Counted from the stretch's first letter, positions 1-6,894 are shown. The stretch is 8,900 bases of DNA from Acidobacteriaceae bacterium (GCA_030049955.1 JASIJX010000103.1:1-8900); one strand, 5' to 3'. The notes: generated from the sequence alone by a model not told the origin. Made by a program: numbers and translations.

Positions 1-174
<174 letters not shown>

Positions 175-216
175 TCAATCACGCTGGGGTGCGGCGGGAC
201 AAGCCAAGAAAGTGCC

Positions 217-639
217 CTAATCGGCCCACGGGTTGTGCACCTTCACCTGAATCCCGCGCACATCGCGCTCGTTGCGCGTGACAAAGGTGAGCCCGTGCTG
301 AACGGCCGTGGCTGCAAGCAGCGTATCGACAACCGGCCGCGGACGATCGCCGCTCCGCTCGCCCCACAAGTGCGCCGTTGCCGCATCGATGCCAATGATC
401 CGGTCAGCAAAGCCAAATTCGAGGCCCTCGATCCATGCGGCAAGGCTTCGACCGGCCGCGGGATCTTTGCGCATTTTTCCGGACGCGCCCTTGCGCAGTT
501 CGCCGATGGTGAGAGCGCTGATAAAAAGCGAAGAGGAATCGGTTGCTTGGAGAAACGCCAGCACGCCGGGATCGGCTTTTTTCTTGCGCGTCTCGCTCAA
601 AACGTTCGTGTCGAGCAGGTACGCCGGCGCAGGGCTCAC
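217..639 (-). CDS. vapC: Type II toxin, PIN-domain ribonuclease (VapC/FitB-like)
   Basis: This is a 140-residue PIN-domain protein, the full usual length. PIN toxins of the VapC/FitB type cleave RNA (often tRNA or rRNA) with acidic residues that hold Mg2+. Visible motifs are YLLDTNVLSE with D10, the IGELRKG segment with E47, VVDTLLAATA with D105, and the closing FVTRNERDV strand with N123/D126. The catalytic acid set is therefore intact and the toxin looks functional. The start is GTG at 639, overlapping the antitoxin stop as GTGA, which suggests translational coupling and keeps toxin synthesis dependent on antitoxin translation. A hydrophobic signal or membrane segment is absent, so it should be cytoplasmic. 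The specific RNA target cannot be read from the sequence. The symbol vapC is used in the family sense. Confidence 0.93.
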   Translation of the reverse strand: MSPAPAYLLDTNVLSETRKKKADPGVLAFLQATDSSSLFISALTIGELRKGASGKMRKDPAAGRSLAAWIEGLEFGFADRIIGIDAATAHLWGERSGDRPRPVVDTLLAATAVQHGLTFVTRNERDVRGIQVKVHNPWAD

Positions 640-881
640 AGATTGATCTCGCGGCCGGTATCGCGGTCAGGCTCGATTTCGAAATCATCCACCTTCGGGC
701 CGCCGAGCAGGTACTCCTTGAATCCCGGCTTGTGAGCCGTCAGCGCGCGAAACTGGTCGATGGAGAGCACGACTGCACGCTCGGTCCCGTGGCGCGTGAT
801 GACTTGAGGACCATTCTTCTGTGCCTCCTCGATGACTTCGCTCAACCGGGTTTTGGCTTCCTGAACCTGCCAGCTCGCCAT
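636..881 (-). CDS. Type II antitoxin, Phd/YefM family
   Basis: This 81-residue protein opens with WQVQEAKTRLSEVIEEA, then GPQVITRHGTERAVVLS and a short DQFRALT helix. That is the standard Phd/YefM fold: a DNA-binding N-terminal half, with a C-terminal arm that covers the toxin active site. The C-terminal segment, from the GFKEYLLGGP stretch to the terminal GREINL, resembles the toxin-binding tails of antitoxins paired with FitB-like PIN toxins. By family knowledge it neutralises the toxin and represses its own promoter. The start ATG at 881 is supported by GGAGGG ending 7 nt upstream (889-894) and by a near-consensus promoter just before it. It is the first gene of the pair and overlaps the toxin start by 4 nt. 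It is often annotated vapB by partner, although the fold is Phd rather than AbrB. Confidence 0.93.
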   Translation of the reverse strand: MASWQVQEAKTRLSEVIEEAQKNGPQVITRHGTERAVVLSIDQFRALTAHKPGFKEYLLGGPKVDDFEIEPDRDTGREINL

Positions 882-888
882 TGTCCTG

Positions 889-894
889 CCCTCC
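889..894 (-). promoter_or_regulatory. Ribosome binding site of the antitoxin gene
   Basis: GGAGGG on the minus strand lies 7 nt before the antitoxin ATG, a strong Shine-Dalgarno sequence at near-ideal spacing. It fixes the antitoxin start at 881. The toxin gene has no comparable site of its own, fitting higher antitoxin than toxin synthesis. Confidence 0.8.
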
Positions 895-910
895 AGTCGA
901 TCTGTCCATA

Positions 911-939
911 ATTATAGTTGTTCTAGTTGAAATTGTAAA
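911..939 (-). promoter_or_regulatory. Sigma-70 promoter of the toxin-antitoxin operon
   Basis: On the minus strand a -35 element TTTACA (934-939; one mismatch to TTGACA) is followed after exactly 17 bp by a perfect -10 TATAAT (911-916). Transcription would start near 904, leaving about 22 nt of leader that contains the GGAGGG ribosome site before the antitoxin ATG at 881. The patch is AT-rich compared with its GC-rich surroundings. The short palindrome ATAATTAT (908-915) overlaps the -10. A direct repeat TAGTTG (plus strand, 915-920 and 924-929, 9 bp apart) lies within the -10/-35 spacer, where a Phd-type autorepressor could bind. The promoter elements are seen directly; the operator role is inferred. 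Confidence 0.8.
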
Positions 940-996
940 AAGGAGAATCGACAGCATGGGCTGGTTTCTGATGGATTATCAAGGAGGGAGAGCCTA

Positions 997-2070
997 CTAC
1001 TGCCCCGGATCGCTCCGGCGCGCGTGCGGCGTCAGTTTCCTGATCACGAACTCCTGCATCAGGTTCTGGAAAGCGCCTGAAGCAATGCCGATGCCCGTGC
1101 TTTCGAAGGTCAGTGCGACGCCGTCGCGGTTAGCTGCCGGGTAATATAAATTGGAAATCCCGCCAGCCGCCAGGCCGCCGCCGATGGCCGAATAATTCAC
1201 CTGCCAGCGGCCGTTGTCGCCCTTGCACATCACCGAGTTGTAGATGGCGTACCAGACGCGCGAGCCCACGCTGCCTGTTCCTTTGTAGTAGTAGCGCGGG
1301 TCCTGGTGCAGCAGCGAAGGCAGAACGGCGCCGCCCAGCATGTTGCCGATAAAGCCGTCTGCGTAGAGCGCACCGTATCGCTTGGCGTACCCCTGCGCAC
1401 CCTGACCGTAAGCAAAGGTATCGTCGGCCTGCTCCACGCCGGCAAAAACGCCCGTCGCAATCCACGTCACCGGGTCGACGTTGGACTTCCAGGCGAGCTG
1501 GAACTTTTGTCGCGCCGTCAGCGGAGCCGGGTTTCGATCGTAGGTCACATAGTAGTTGGGAATCACGCCCAAAACACGCTGGTGCTCTTCAATGTTCAGC
1601 TGCGCCTGCGCAATCTCGGTGCTCGACGCGGTCACGCGCACATCGGTGGTGGCATTGGCCACCGGCAGCACGGTCGTATGCGCGTCCCAGGCGCCGCCGG
1701 GCACGAGCACGCCAGTGACTGTTTCGGTGACAAAGCCGCTCGAAGAAAAGGTGAGCTTAAACGCTCCGGCAGGCACGCTCGAGAAGCGGAAGTCGCCATT
1801 GTCGTCCGTGGTTGCGCTTTCGGCCGGAGCAGGATTGGGTCCCGTGAAATCGAGCATCACGCGCACTCCGGCGTAAGCCTCGCCGTCCTTGCCTGCGACT
1901 GCGCCGAAGATGGTTCCCGGTGCTAGGCCGGTGACAGATGAGGCAGCTGCGTTTCCAGCTTCGGAAGATGGAGCGGCGATAGTGGCGCTCGATGCAGGCT
2001 CGGGTGCGGAGATCTGTTGCGACCGGGCGCTTAACCCAGGAGCTAGCAGCAACAGCGCGGCAGCAGCCAT
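997..2070 (-). CDS. Exported protein with carboxypeptidase-regulatory-like domain
   Basis: From ATG at 2070 this is 357 residues. The order is: a hydrophobic signal segment (AAAALLLLAPGLSA, about 2-15), a low-complexity Ala/Ser/Pro linker (about 20-50), a CarboxypepD_reg beta-sandwich (about 52-145; GTIFGAVAGKDG, then TTDDNGDFRFSSVPAG), and an alpha/beta C-terminal region from about 150. The last region contains GVIPNYYVTYDRNP, SLLHQDPRYYYKGTGS, and repeated Gly/Ala-rich patches such as IGGGLAAGGISNLYYPA. I recall this C-terminal region as common in Acidobacteriota proteins of unknown role, probably at the outer membrane or cell surface. No carboxypeptidase catalytic domain is present. The start is uncertain. 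The basic stretch RRLKFR just before ATG 2070 would make a better signal-peptide n-region, so translation may begin upstream (CTG at 2082, or in-frame ATGs at 2223, 2229 and 2346). None of these has a clear ribosome site. Confidence 0.82.
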   Translation of the reverse strand: MAAAALLLLAPGLSARSQQISAPEPASSATIAAPSSEAGNAAASSVTGLAPGTIFGAVAGKDGEAYAGVRVMLDFTGPNPAPAESATTDDNGDFRFSSVPAGAFKLTFSSSGFVTETVTGVLVPGGAWDAHTTVLPVANATTDVRVTASSTEIAQAQLNIEEHQRVLGVIPNYYVTYDRNPAPLTARQKFQLAWKSNVDPVTWIATGVFAGVEQADDTFAYGQGAQGYAKRYGALYADGFIGNMLGGAVLPSLLHQDPRYYYKGTGSVGSRVWYAIYNSVMCKGDNGRWQVNYSAIGGGLAAGGISNLYYPAANRDGVALTFESTGIGIASGAFQNLMQEFVIRKLTPHARRSDPGQ

Positions 2071-2227
2071 TCGAAATTTCAGCCGGCGCGGGCCCTTCGG
2101 AGCGCCGCGCAGAAGGCTTTGTGAGTGCGTGCCCGAATATACAGCAATTTCGCCCAATTCCGGCCTCGGATCCGGAGCACAACAATCTCCAAATGGTCGG
2201 AAGATCAGGCGCCAGTGATTCATCTCC

Positions 2228-2233
2228 ATTATA
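2228..2233 (-). promoter_or_regulatory. Possible -10 box for the exported-protein gene
   Basis: A perfect TATAAT on the minus strand lies in the divergent region between the exported-protein gene and mutL. A matching -35 hexamer at 16-18 bp is not visible (the bases there are CCTGCC, TCCTGC or ATCCTG), so this is weak. If real, transcription would begin near 2221. That would exclude the in-frame ATGs at 2229 and 2346 and favour a start near 2070-2082 with a leader of about 140 nt. The rest of the 2071-2366 stretch shows no gene, repeat or clear hairpin. A clear promoter for mutL was not found there either. Confidence 0.25.
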
Positions 2234-2366
2234 GACGGGAGGAATATCGGGCAGGATGAGGGCTTGGAGTGGGGGAATTCTAAAAACACGGCAGTCTGAC
2301 GGTGAAGAAACAACCCCCGATTAAGTGCGGTTTTTCCCACTGCCACTCCTGCTACGCTGAGTTCTT

Positions 2367-4460
2367 ATGGGTCACATCCGGATTCTTGCCGACCAGGTGG
2401 CGAATCAGATCGCCGCCGGCGAGGTGGTTGACCGGCCGGCTTCCGTCGTCAAGGAGCTGCTGGAAAACTCGCTCGACGCCGGCGCCACGCGCATTCGCGT
2501 GGAGGTCGAGGCCGGCGGCCGAAAGCTGATCCGGATCGCGGATGACGGCTGCGGCATGAACCGTGACGATGCCCTGCTGGCCTTCGAGCGCCACGCTACA
2601 TCGAAGCTGCGCACCGCAGACGACCTGCTTTCAATCGCCACGCTCGGCTTCCGCGGCGAGGCACTGCCTTCAATCGCTTCCGTCGCCCGCGTCACGCTTG
2701 AAACATCAACCGGCGATCCAGCCGAACCGGGAACGCGGCTCGAGATCGCCGGCGGCAAGATCCTGCGCATGGATGACGCGGCGCTGCCTCGGGGTACGAC
2801 CATCGCCGTCTCCGACCTGTTCTTCAACACGCCGGCGCGACGCAAATTTCTCCGTGCCGAATCCACCGAGCTCGCGCATGTGACAGCACTTGTTACGCAT
2901 TACGCGCTCGCCCATCCGGAAATGCACTTCGAACTGGTCTCTTCCAGCCACACCATCGTGGCTGTCCCACCCGTAGCGCGCGCCGCCGAGCGCATCTACC
3001 AGATTTTTGGCAAAGACACGCTGGCGCAGCTTCTGCCCGTAGCCGCCGAATTGCCGCTCGCGCGCGTTGGTCTGCCCGAACCACCTCCCTGGAAACGCTC
3101 ATGGCCGCGTGACCCTGATGAGCCCCTGCGCCAGCCCGGCACGTTGCGGCTCACCGGCTTTTACTCCAAGCCCGAGTTGCAAAAGCTCAATCGCAATTCC
3201 ATCTACATTTTTGTGAACAAACGACTCATCCGCGACCGGCTGTTGCTGCACGCCATCACGGAGGCGTATCGCAACGTCATTCCGCCCACGAGCTTTCCTG
3301 TAGTGCTGATGTTCTTGGAAATGCCGCCGGAAGAGGTGGACGTAAACGTTCACCCGGCCAAGACTGAAGTCCGCTTCCGCCAGCAGTCGCTGGTGCACGA
3401 TTTTGTTCGCGACAGCCTGCGCACGGCGCTGGTAAAAGCGCGGCCCGCCGCAGGATTTCTTGCCGCGCTGGACGCGCAGCCCACGGCCAGCCCGTCGCTG
3501 ATGCCGCCCGCGGCTTCGCCAGTGCCGGGGGCGCCCGGTGACGATTTTGCCGTCCAGCCACCCCCGCCAGATTCCGATCCCGATGCGACAGCCAATGCAG
3601 AAGCTTTCCAACTTACACCGCGCATGCCTGCACCCGCGCCAAGCCGGTTGCCATTTGCTCGCGGAAGCTTCGCGGGTCAGACCAATGATTTCGACCCCCG
3701 CACCTTCAATCGCCAGGCTTGGGGTGAAGCGGCTGCCGCGCTTTTCACACCCGCAGTCGGCACAAATCACTGTAGCCCCGCCCCGGATGGGCCTTCACCG
3801 AATGGCTCCCTCGCCGCTGTCGCCGCCAGCCAGGTTGAAGCTGAGCAAGCCGCAGTCAACCTCAATCAACTCGGCTCGCTCAAGCCGCTCGGCCAACTCC
3901 GTGAGTCGTTCATCCTGGCCACCAGCGAGGATGGCCTGTGGATCATCGATCAGCACGTCGCCCATGAGCGCGTGCTTTTTGAGAAGATCCTGCGTGAGCG
4001 CCAGGTGGAACAGGCGCAGCGGCAACGGCTGCTGATGCCCCTGCTCGTCGAGCTGAAACCCGAGCAGATGGTGGTCTTTGCGCGCATTGCCGAGGAGCTG
4101 GAACGCAATGGCTTCGAGGTCGAGCCCTTCGGCCCCCAAACATTGGCCGTCAAAGCCGCTCCCGTGGGTCTCGAAGGCGCGGCGCTTGAGCGCATGCTCG
4201 CTGAAGTTATCGATCAATCGGCGGGGTTGAACGAGCAACCCACGCGAAATGAGGACCTTACCTCGCTCCGCACGCGAATCGCAGCCTCCATCGCCTGCCA
4301 TTCGGCCATTAAAATCAACACCCCTCTTGACCCGGCCAGAATGGAATGGCTATTGTTGGAACTTGCACGGACCAATCACCCAACCAGTTGTCCGCACGGC
4401 CGTCCAATAGCTTTGTTGTACTCGTGGAAGGAGATCTACCGGGCCTTCCATCGAATCTAA
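2367..4460 (+). CDS. mutL: DNA mismatch repair protein MutL (endonuclease type)
   Basis: MutL is the ATP-driven matchmaker of mismatch repair, linking MutS recognition to strand incision. At 697 residues it has a GHKL ATPase N-terminus: NQIAAGEVVDRPASVVKELL with E30 as the likely catalytic base, ENSLDAGA with N34 for Mg2+, DDGCGM (D59), TLGFRGEAL (92-100), and HPAKTEVRF with K332. A Pro/Ala-rich disordered linker covers about 350-505. The C-terminal domain has the endonuclease motif DQHVAHERVLFE (528-539), a likely sliding-clamp motif QRLLMP (553-558), a metal-site Cys in IACHSAIK (C644), and CPHGRP (675-680). This is therefore the nicking type found in bacteria without MutH, unlike E. coli MutL. 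The fourth motif position is Val instead of the usual Ala. The start fits the family although no clear Shine-Dalgarno sequence precedes it. The gene is divergent from the exported-protein gene. Confidence 0.97.
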   Translation: MGHIRILADQVANQIAAGEVVDRPASVVKELLENSLDAGATRIRVEVEAGGRKLIRIADDGCGMNRDDALLAFERHATSKLRTADDLLSIATLGFRGEALPSIASVARVTLETSTGDPAEPGTRLEIAGGKILRMDDAALPRGTTIAVSDLFFNTPARRKFLRAESTELAHVTALVTHYALAHPEMHFELVSSSHTIVAVPPVARAAERIYQIFGKDTLAQLLPVAAELPLARVGLPEPPPWKRSWPRDPDEPLRQPGTLRLTGFYSKPELQKLNRNSIYIFVNKRLIRDRLLLHAITEAYRNVIPPTSFPVVLMFLEMPPEEVDVNVHPAKTEVRFRQQSLVHDFVRDSLRTALVKARPAAGFLAALDAQPTASPSLMPPAASPVPGAPGDDFAVQPPPPDSDPDATANAEAFQLTPRMPAPAPSRLPFARGSFAGQTNDFDPRTFNRQAWGEAAAALFTPAVGTNHCSPAPDGPSPNGSLAAVAASQVEAEQAAVNLNQLGSLKPLGQLRESFILATSEDGLWIIDQHVAHERVLFEKILRERQVEQAQRQRLLMPLLVELKPEQMVVFARIAEELERNGFEVEPFGPQTLAVKAAPVGLEGAALERMLAEVIDQSAGLNEQPTRNEDLTSLRTRIAASIACHSAIKINTPLDPARMEWLLLELARTNHPTSCPHGRPIALLYSWKEIYRAFHRI

Positions 4461-4592
4461 AGAGAACTGTAGGCGGCATGCCTCAGCTCTCAGCGAGCGC
4501 GGGCTTGCCCGGCACGCCCAACCGAAGCTGTTGATTCAGTTGACCTCGCCTTCCCGCACGGTCCTGCCAAGGATCGCACTACGATAGCGGAG

Positions 4593-4676
4593 ATGCGGCG
4601 AATCTTAAAGAGGTTTAAACTGAAAACAACCTTCTGGTTTGCCGTAAGCCAGCCTGGAAGCGAGGTTTTTCTTTGA
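4593..4676 (+). CDS. Possible 27-codon leader ORF before the winged-helix gene
   Basis: An ATG at 4593, with GGAG directly against it (4589-4592), opens a 27-codon frame that begins MRRILKRFKLK and ends EVFL. Its TGA stop (4674-4676) overlaps the TTG start of the next gene (4673-4675) as TTGA. This is the same four-base style of overlap seen between coupled genes elsewhere in the window. The peptide is strongly basic at the start and resembles no family I know. Ribosome-site spacing is poor, and such a short frame can arise by chance, so it is only a candidate for translational coupling. The rest of the mutL-to-4673 gap shows a GGGCTTGCCC inverted repeat (4501-4510) without a T-tract, and no convincing promoter. 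Confidence 0.25.
   Translation: MRRILKRFKLKTTFWFAVSQPGSEVFL
4662..4665 (+). promoter_or_regulatory. Ribosome binding site supporting a TTG start
   Basis: GAGG lies 7 nt before the TTG at 4673. This is better spacing than for the next in-frame ATG (4712), where GAAAGG abuts the codon. An in-frame stop at 4616 limits how far upstream the gene could begin. Together these favour the TTG start. Confidence 0.5.
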
Positions 4677-6163
4677 CAGCGGAACAGTTGGAAGCATCGC
4701 GCGCCGAAAGGATGCGCCTGAACGGATCTGGGGTCCTGACTTTCGAGGACGCCCGTACTTGGTTGGAAGAGACAGGGTTATGCCTGTTCTTGCCACGACG
4801 GCAGAATACGCCTGTCAATTCGGCGGCCGTGGCGCCCTCGTTTGTTGAGGCGGTAGCTGGTCAACGGAGCGCAACTCCCGACGCCCGGCAGATCGCCCTG
4901 GCCGAAGAACTGCTGGTCCGGCTCGAAAGGGAGGATATCGCCGTTCGGCTGAATCTTCAGGGCCAACCCGGCGAGCAACCTGACTTTGTTGTGGCTACCT
5001 GGGTGCTGCCGTACGTTTATGCGCTGCGCGGCGACCGCGACTGGCGGCGCGTTCCGCAACTGACCGGATCCAGGCAGGTTTCCCCGCTCGCCGTGCAAAC
5101 CTACAAACTGCTCGAAGTGGGCGAAGCCACCATTCCGCAGCTCAAGCACAAACTGGGCCGCGAAGTGACCGAAACCGCTGTGCTGAGGGCGATTACAGAG
5201 CTCTGGCAGCAGCTTCGCATCATTCCAATCATCGCCGAGCCTGGCCAGGCGCCGCGGTGGCAGTTGCTCCGCAACCGCTTCCAGAAGGCCATTGCCGAGG
5301 GTGCGTCCACTTCGCAAGTTACGGCCATCTCGGTGCTTGCCTCTATTTATCTGCAGGCTGTCATCGCTGCCAGCATGGAAGACGTGGAGCTGTTCCTGGC
5401 GCCGCTGACCGCGCGCAGCAAGGTGCGCGAAGTGCTGCGCGGGCTGGTAGCAACGCGACAGGTGCACACAATTGCTCTCGGCCATGCTCCGCATTTCTAC
5501 GTAGCGGGCACGCTGCCCGAGTTCACGCCTACGCCGACCATCTATGCCAGCTCGGCAATGTCGTCCTCAAGCTATTTCCTCCACCAGTATGGGCGCGAGG
5601 AAGAACATCATTATGGGCGGGAAGCCCACGCAGGCGAACACGGGCGCGAGCACCATTTGCGTGAAGCACATTCGGGTGAACCCCATTTGCATGAAGAGAC
5701 CCAGCGCCCGGAGACCACAGCCGTTCACGAGCCGGCCGAGTCCCACGCGCACCGTTCTCCGGTTGCACGCAAGCCTGCTCCGGCGCCCAAGCCTGCCGCA
5801 GCGCGGCCGCACTTCAGCCGTCCGGCCGTGCAGTCACGCGATCGCAAGCCGGCCCGCACGTCCTCAAATGGACATGTCGCGCGGCACTCCTCTGGCTCCA
5901 ATCGGCCCGCCAAGCGCAACGGCACGGCCTCTTCGCATCGTGCGCACTCGAACGGGAACGGCCATAGCAGCCGTGCAACGGTGAGCAACGGAGCGCGGGC
6001 GACTGCCGGCGCACGTAAGGCCGCTGCTCCGGCGCGGGCGAATCATAAGCTCGCCAAAGCCACAGCCAAGCCCGCCGTACGCAAGCAGACTGTGGGAGCC
6101 GGCGCCAAGGCAGGCAGCGGCAAGCGCTATGGCTTTGCGCAGGGGACCAAAAAGCGCGGATGA
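4673..6163 (+). CDS. Winged-helix (AlkZ-related-like) protein with His-rich and basic tail
   Basis: This 496-residue protein has two parts. Residues 1-285 look globular: LTFEDARTWLEETGLCLFLP (22-41), a WVLPYVYALRGDRDW segment (110-124), then helices resembling winged-helix repeats (VSPLAVQTYKLLEVGEATIP, 136-155; ITELWQQLRIIPII, 174-187; a final small helix-wing near 245-280). This arrangement resembles the HTH_42/AlkZ-related family, but I see no Q-x-Q glycosylase motif, so enzymatic activity is doubtful. Residues 286-496 are low complexity. A His/Glu-rich repeat block (304-360) with YGRE-type units is followed by an Arg/Lys/Ala/Ser/Asn tail (361-496), ending GKRYGFAQGTKKRG, like histone H1 or other nucleoid proteins. 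A DNA-binding role is inferred. The start is TTG. The stop overlaps the cmk start (ATGA), so the two genes are probably cotranslated. Assignment to a named family is tentative. Confidence 0.88.
   Translation: MTAEQLEASRAERMRLNGSGVLTFEDARTWLEETGLCLFLPRRQNTPVNSAAVAPSFVEAVAGQRSATPDARQIALAEELLVRLEREDIAVRLNLQGQPGEQPDFVVATWVLPYVYALRGDRDWRRVPQLTGSRQVSPLAVQTYKLLEVGEATIPQLKHKLGREVTETAVLRAITELWQQLRIIPIIAEPGQAPRWQLLRNRFQKAIAEGASTSQVTAISVLASIYLQAVIAASMEDVELFLAPLTARSKVREVLRGLVATRQVHTIALGHAPHFYVAGTLPEFTPTPTIYASSAMSSSSYFLHQYGREEEHHYGREAHAGEHGREHHLREAHSGEPHLHEETQRPETTAVHEPAESHAHRSPVARKPAPAPKPAAARPHFSRPAVQSRDRKPARTSSNGHVARHSSGSNRPAKRNGTASSHRAHSNGNGHSSRATVSNGARATAGARKAAAPARANHKLAKATAKPAVRKQTVGAGAKAGSGKRYGFAQGTKKRG
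5588..5697 (+). repeat. Degenerate in-frame repeats coding His/Glu-rich segment
   Basis: Within the winged-helix gene, TATGGGCG recurs at 5588 and 5612, with a related CACGGGCGCGAG at 5639. CCATTTGC-R-TGAAG recurs at 5653-5666 and 5683-5696, 30 bp (10 codons) apart. The encoded units are YGRE-EEHH, YGRE-AHAGEH, GRE-HH, LRE-AHSGEP and HLHEE. All unit spacings are multiples of three, so the reading frame is kept. This suggests growth by in-frame duplication of a short unit. Confidence 0.6.
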
Positions 6164-6894
6164 CCGATTCCAACCTCCGCAAACTGGCACGCCACGCAAT
6201 TATTGCCATTGACGGGCCGGCCGGGGCGGGCAAGAGCACCATCGCGCGTCATCTGGCCCGGCACTTCGGCTTGCTGAATCTGGAAACCGGAGCCATGTAC
6301 CGCGCCTTTGCTCTAAAGGCGCTGCGCGCGGGTGTGCCGCTGGACGAGACCTCTGCGCTTGAGATTCTGTCAGCCTCCACCGAAATCCGCCTCGAAGCTG
6401 GCGAAGAAGAAAATCGCGTTTTGCTCGACGGCGAAGACGTCACCGGCCTGATCCGCAACCCAATGGTCACGGACGCCGCTTCGCGCGTGAGCATTTTTCC
6501 GGCCATCCGCGCCTGGATGGTGCAGCTGCAGCAGCAGCTCGGCGCCGAGGGCGGCGTAGTGATGGAAGGCCGCGACATCGGCACTGTCGTTTTTCCCCAC
6601 GCGGACGTCAAAATCTTTCTCGACGCGGCGCCAGAGGTCCGCGGCATGCGACGCTTCGAACAAATCAATGTCGACCAGATAAATGTTGACCAGCTCGACC
6701 CCGCGGCCGCCGTGCAGCCCGAAGAGGTCCTCCGCGAACTGCGCGCCCGCGATGAGCGCGACCGCAACCGCGCCGATTCGCCGTTGCGGCCCGCAGCAGA
6801 CGCCGTTCTGCTCGACTCCACGCATATGACGCTCGATGAGGCCGTGCGCGCCGCCGAGGCGATTGTTTCTTCGCGGCTGTGCCCCGTAGCTTGA
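6160..6894 (+). CDS. cmk: Cytidylate kinase
   Basis: Cytidylate kinase transfers phosphate from ATP to CMP or dCMP in pyrimidine salvage and nucleotide recycling, in the cytoplasm. The 244 residues carry the P-loop GPAGAGKST (19-27), the nucleotide-binding LETGAMYR (41-48), GRDIGTVVFPHADVKIFLDA with R138/D139, and the lid-region RDERDRNRADSPL (197-209). All are standard for the Cmk family. The ATG at 6160 overlaps the upstream stop as ATGA and lacks a well-spaced ribosome site of its own, indicating translational coupling to the winged-helix gene. It is somewhat longer than the usual about 225 residues. Part of the excess is an insertion near 166-184, where a 15-bp unit is tandemly duplicated (QINVDQINVDQL), in a region normally occupied by an RRYxEL-type helix. 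The active-site residues I can see are intact. Confidence 0.96.
   Translation: MTDSNLRKLARHAIIAIDGPAGAGKSTIARHLARHFGLLNLETGAMYRAFALKALRAGVPLDETSALEILSASTEIRLEAGEEENRVLLDGEDVTGLIRNPMVTDAASRVSIFPAIRAWMVQLQQQLGAEGGVVMEGRDIGTVVFPHADVKIFLDAAPEVRGMRRFEQINVDQINVDQLDPAAAVQPEEVLRELRARDERDRNRADSPLRPAADAVLLDSTHMTLDEAVRAAEAIVSSRLCPVA
6661..6690 (+). repeat. 15-bp tandem duplication inside cmk
   Basis: CAAATCAATGTCGAC (6661-6675) is followed directly by CAGATAAATGTTGAC (6676-6690), an 11-of-15 match, and then by a partial third unit CAGCTCGAC. The encoded peptide is QINVD-QINVD-QLD (168-180). The differences are mostly at third positions, so the duplication has been kept under protein-level constraint or is old. 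Confidence 0.7.

Noticed and set aside
3099..3770. 223-codon minus-strand open frame inside mutL
   Set aside because: It lies opposite the MutL ATPase and linker region and has no recognisable domain.
4540..4585. TTGACC (4540) and TACGAT (4580) as a promoter for the winged-helix gene
   Set aside because: The spacer is 34 bp, far too long for a sigma-70 promoter.
4613..4620. Palindrome GTTTAAAC as a regulator site
   Set aside because: An isolated 8-bp palindrome with no second copy nearby; chance is sufficient.
4673..6163. Idea that the gene before cmk is scpB, a winged-helix condensin partner often found near cmk
   Set aside because: The sequence lacks ScpB-like segments and is much longer. 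The AlkZ-related resemblance is better.
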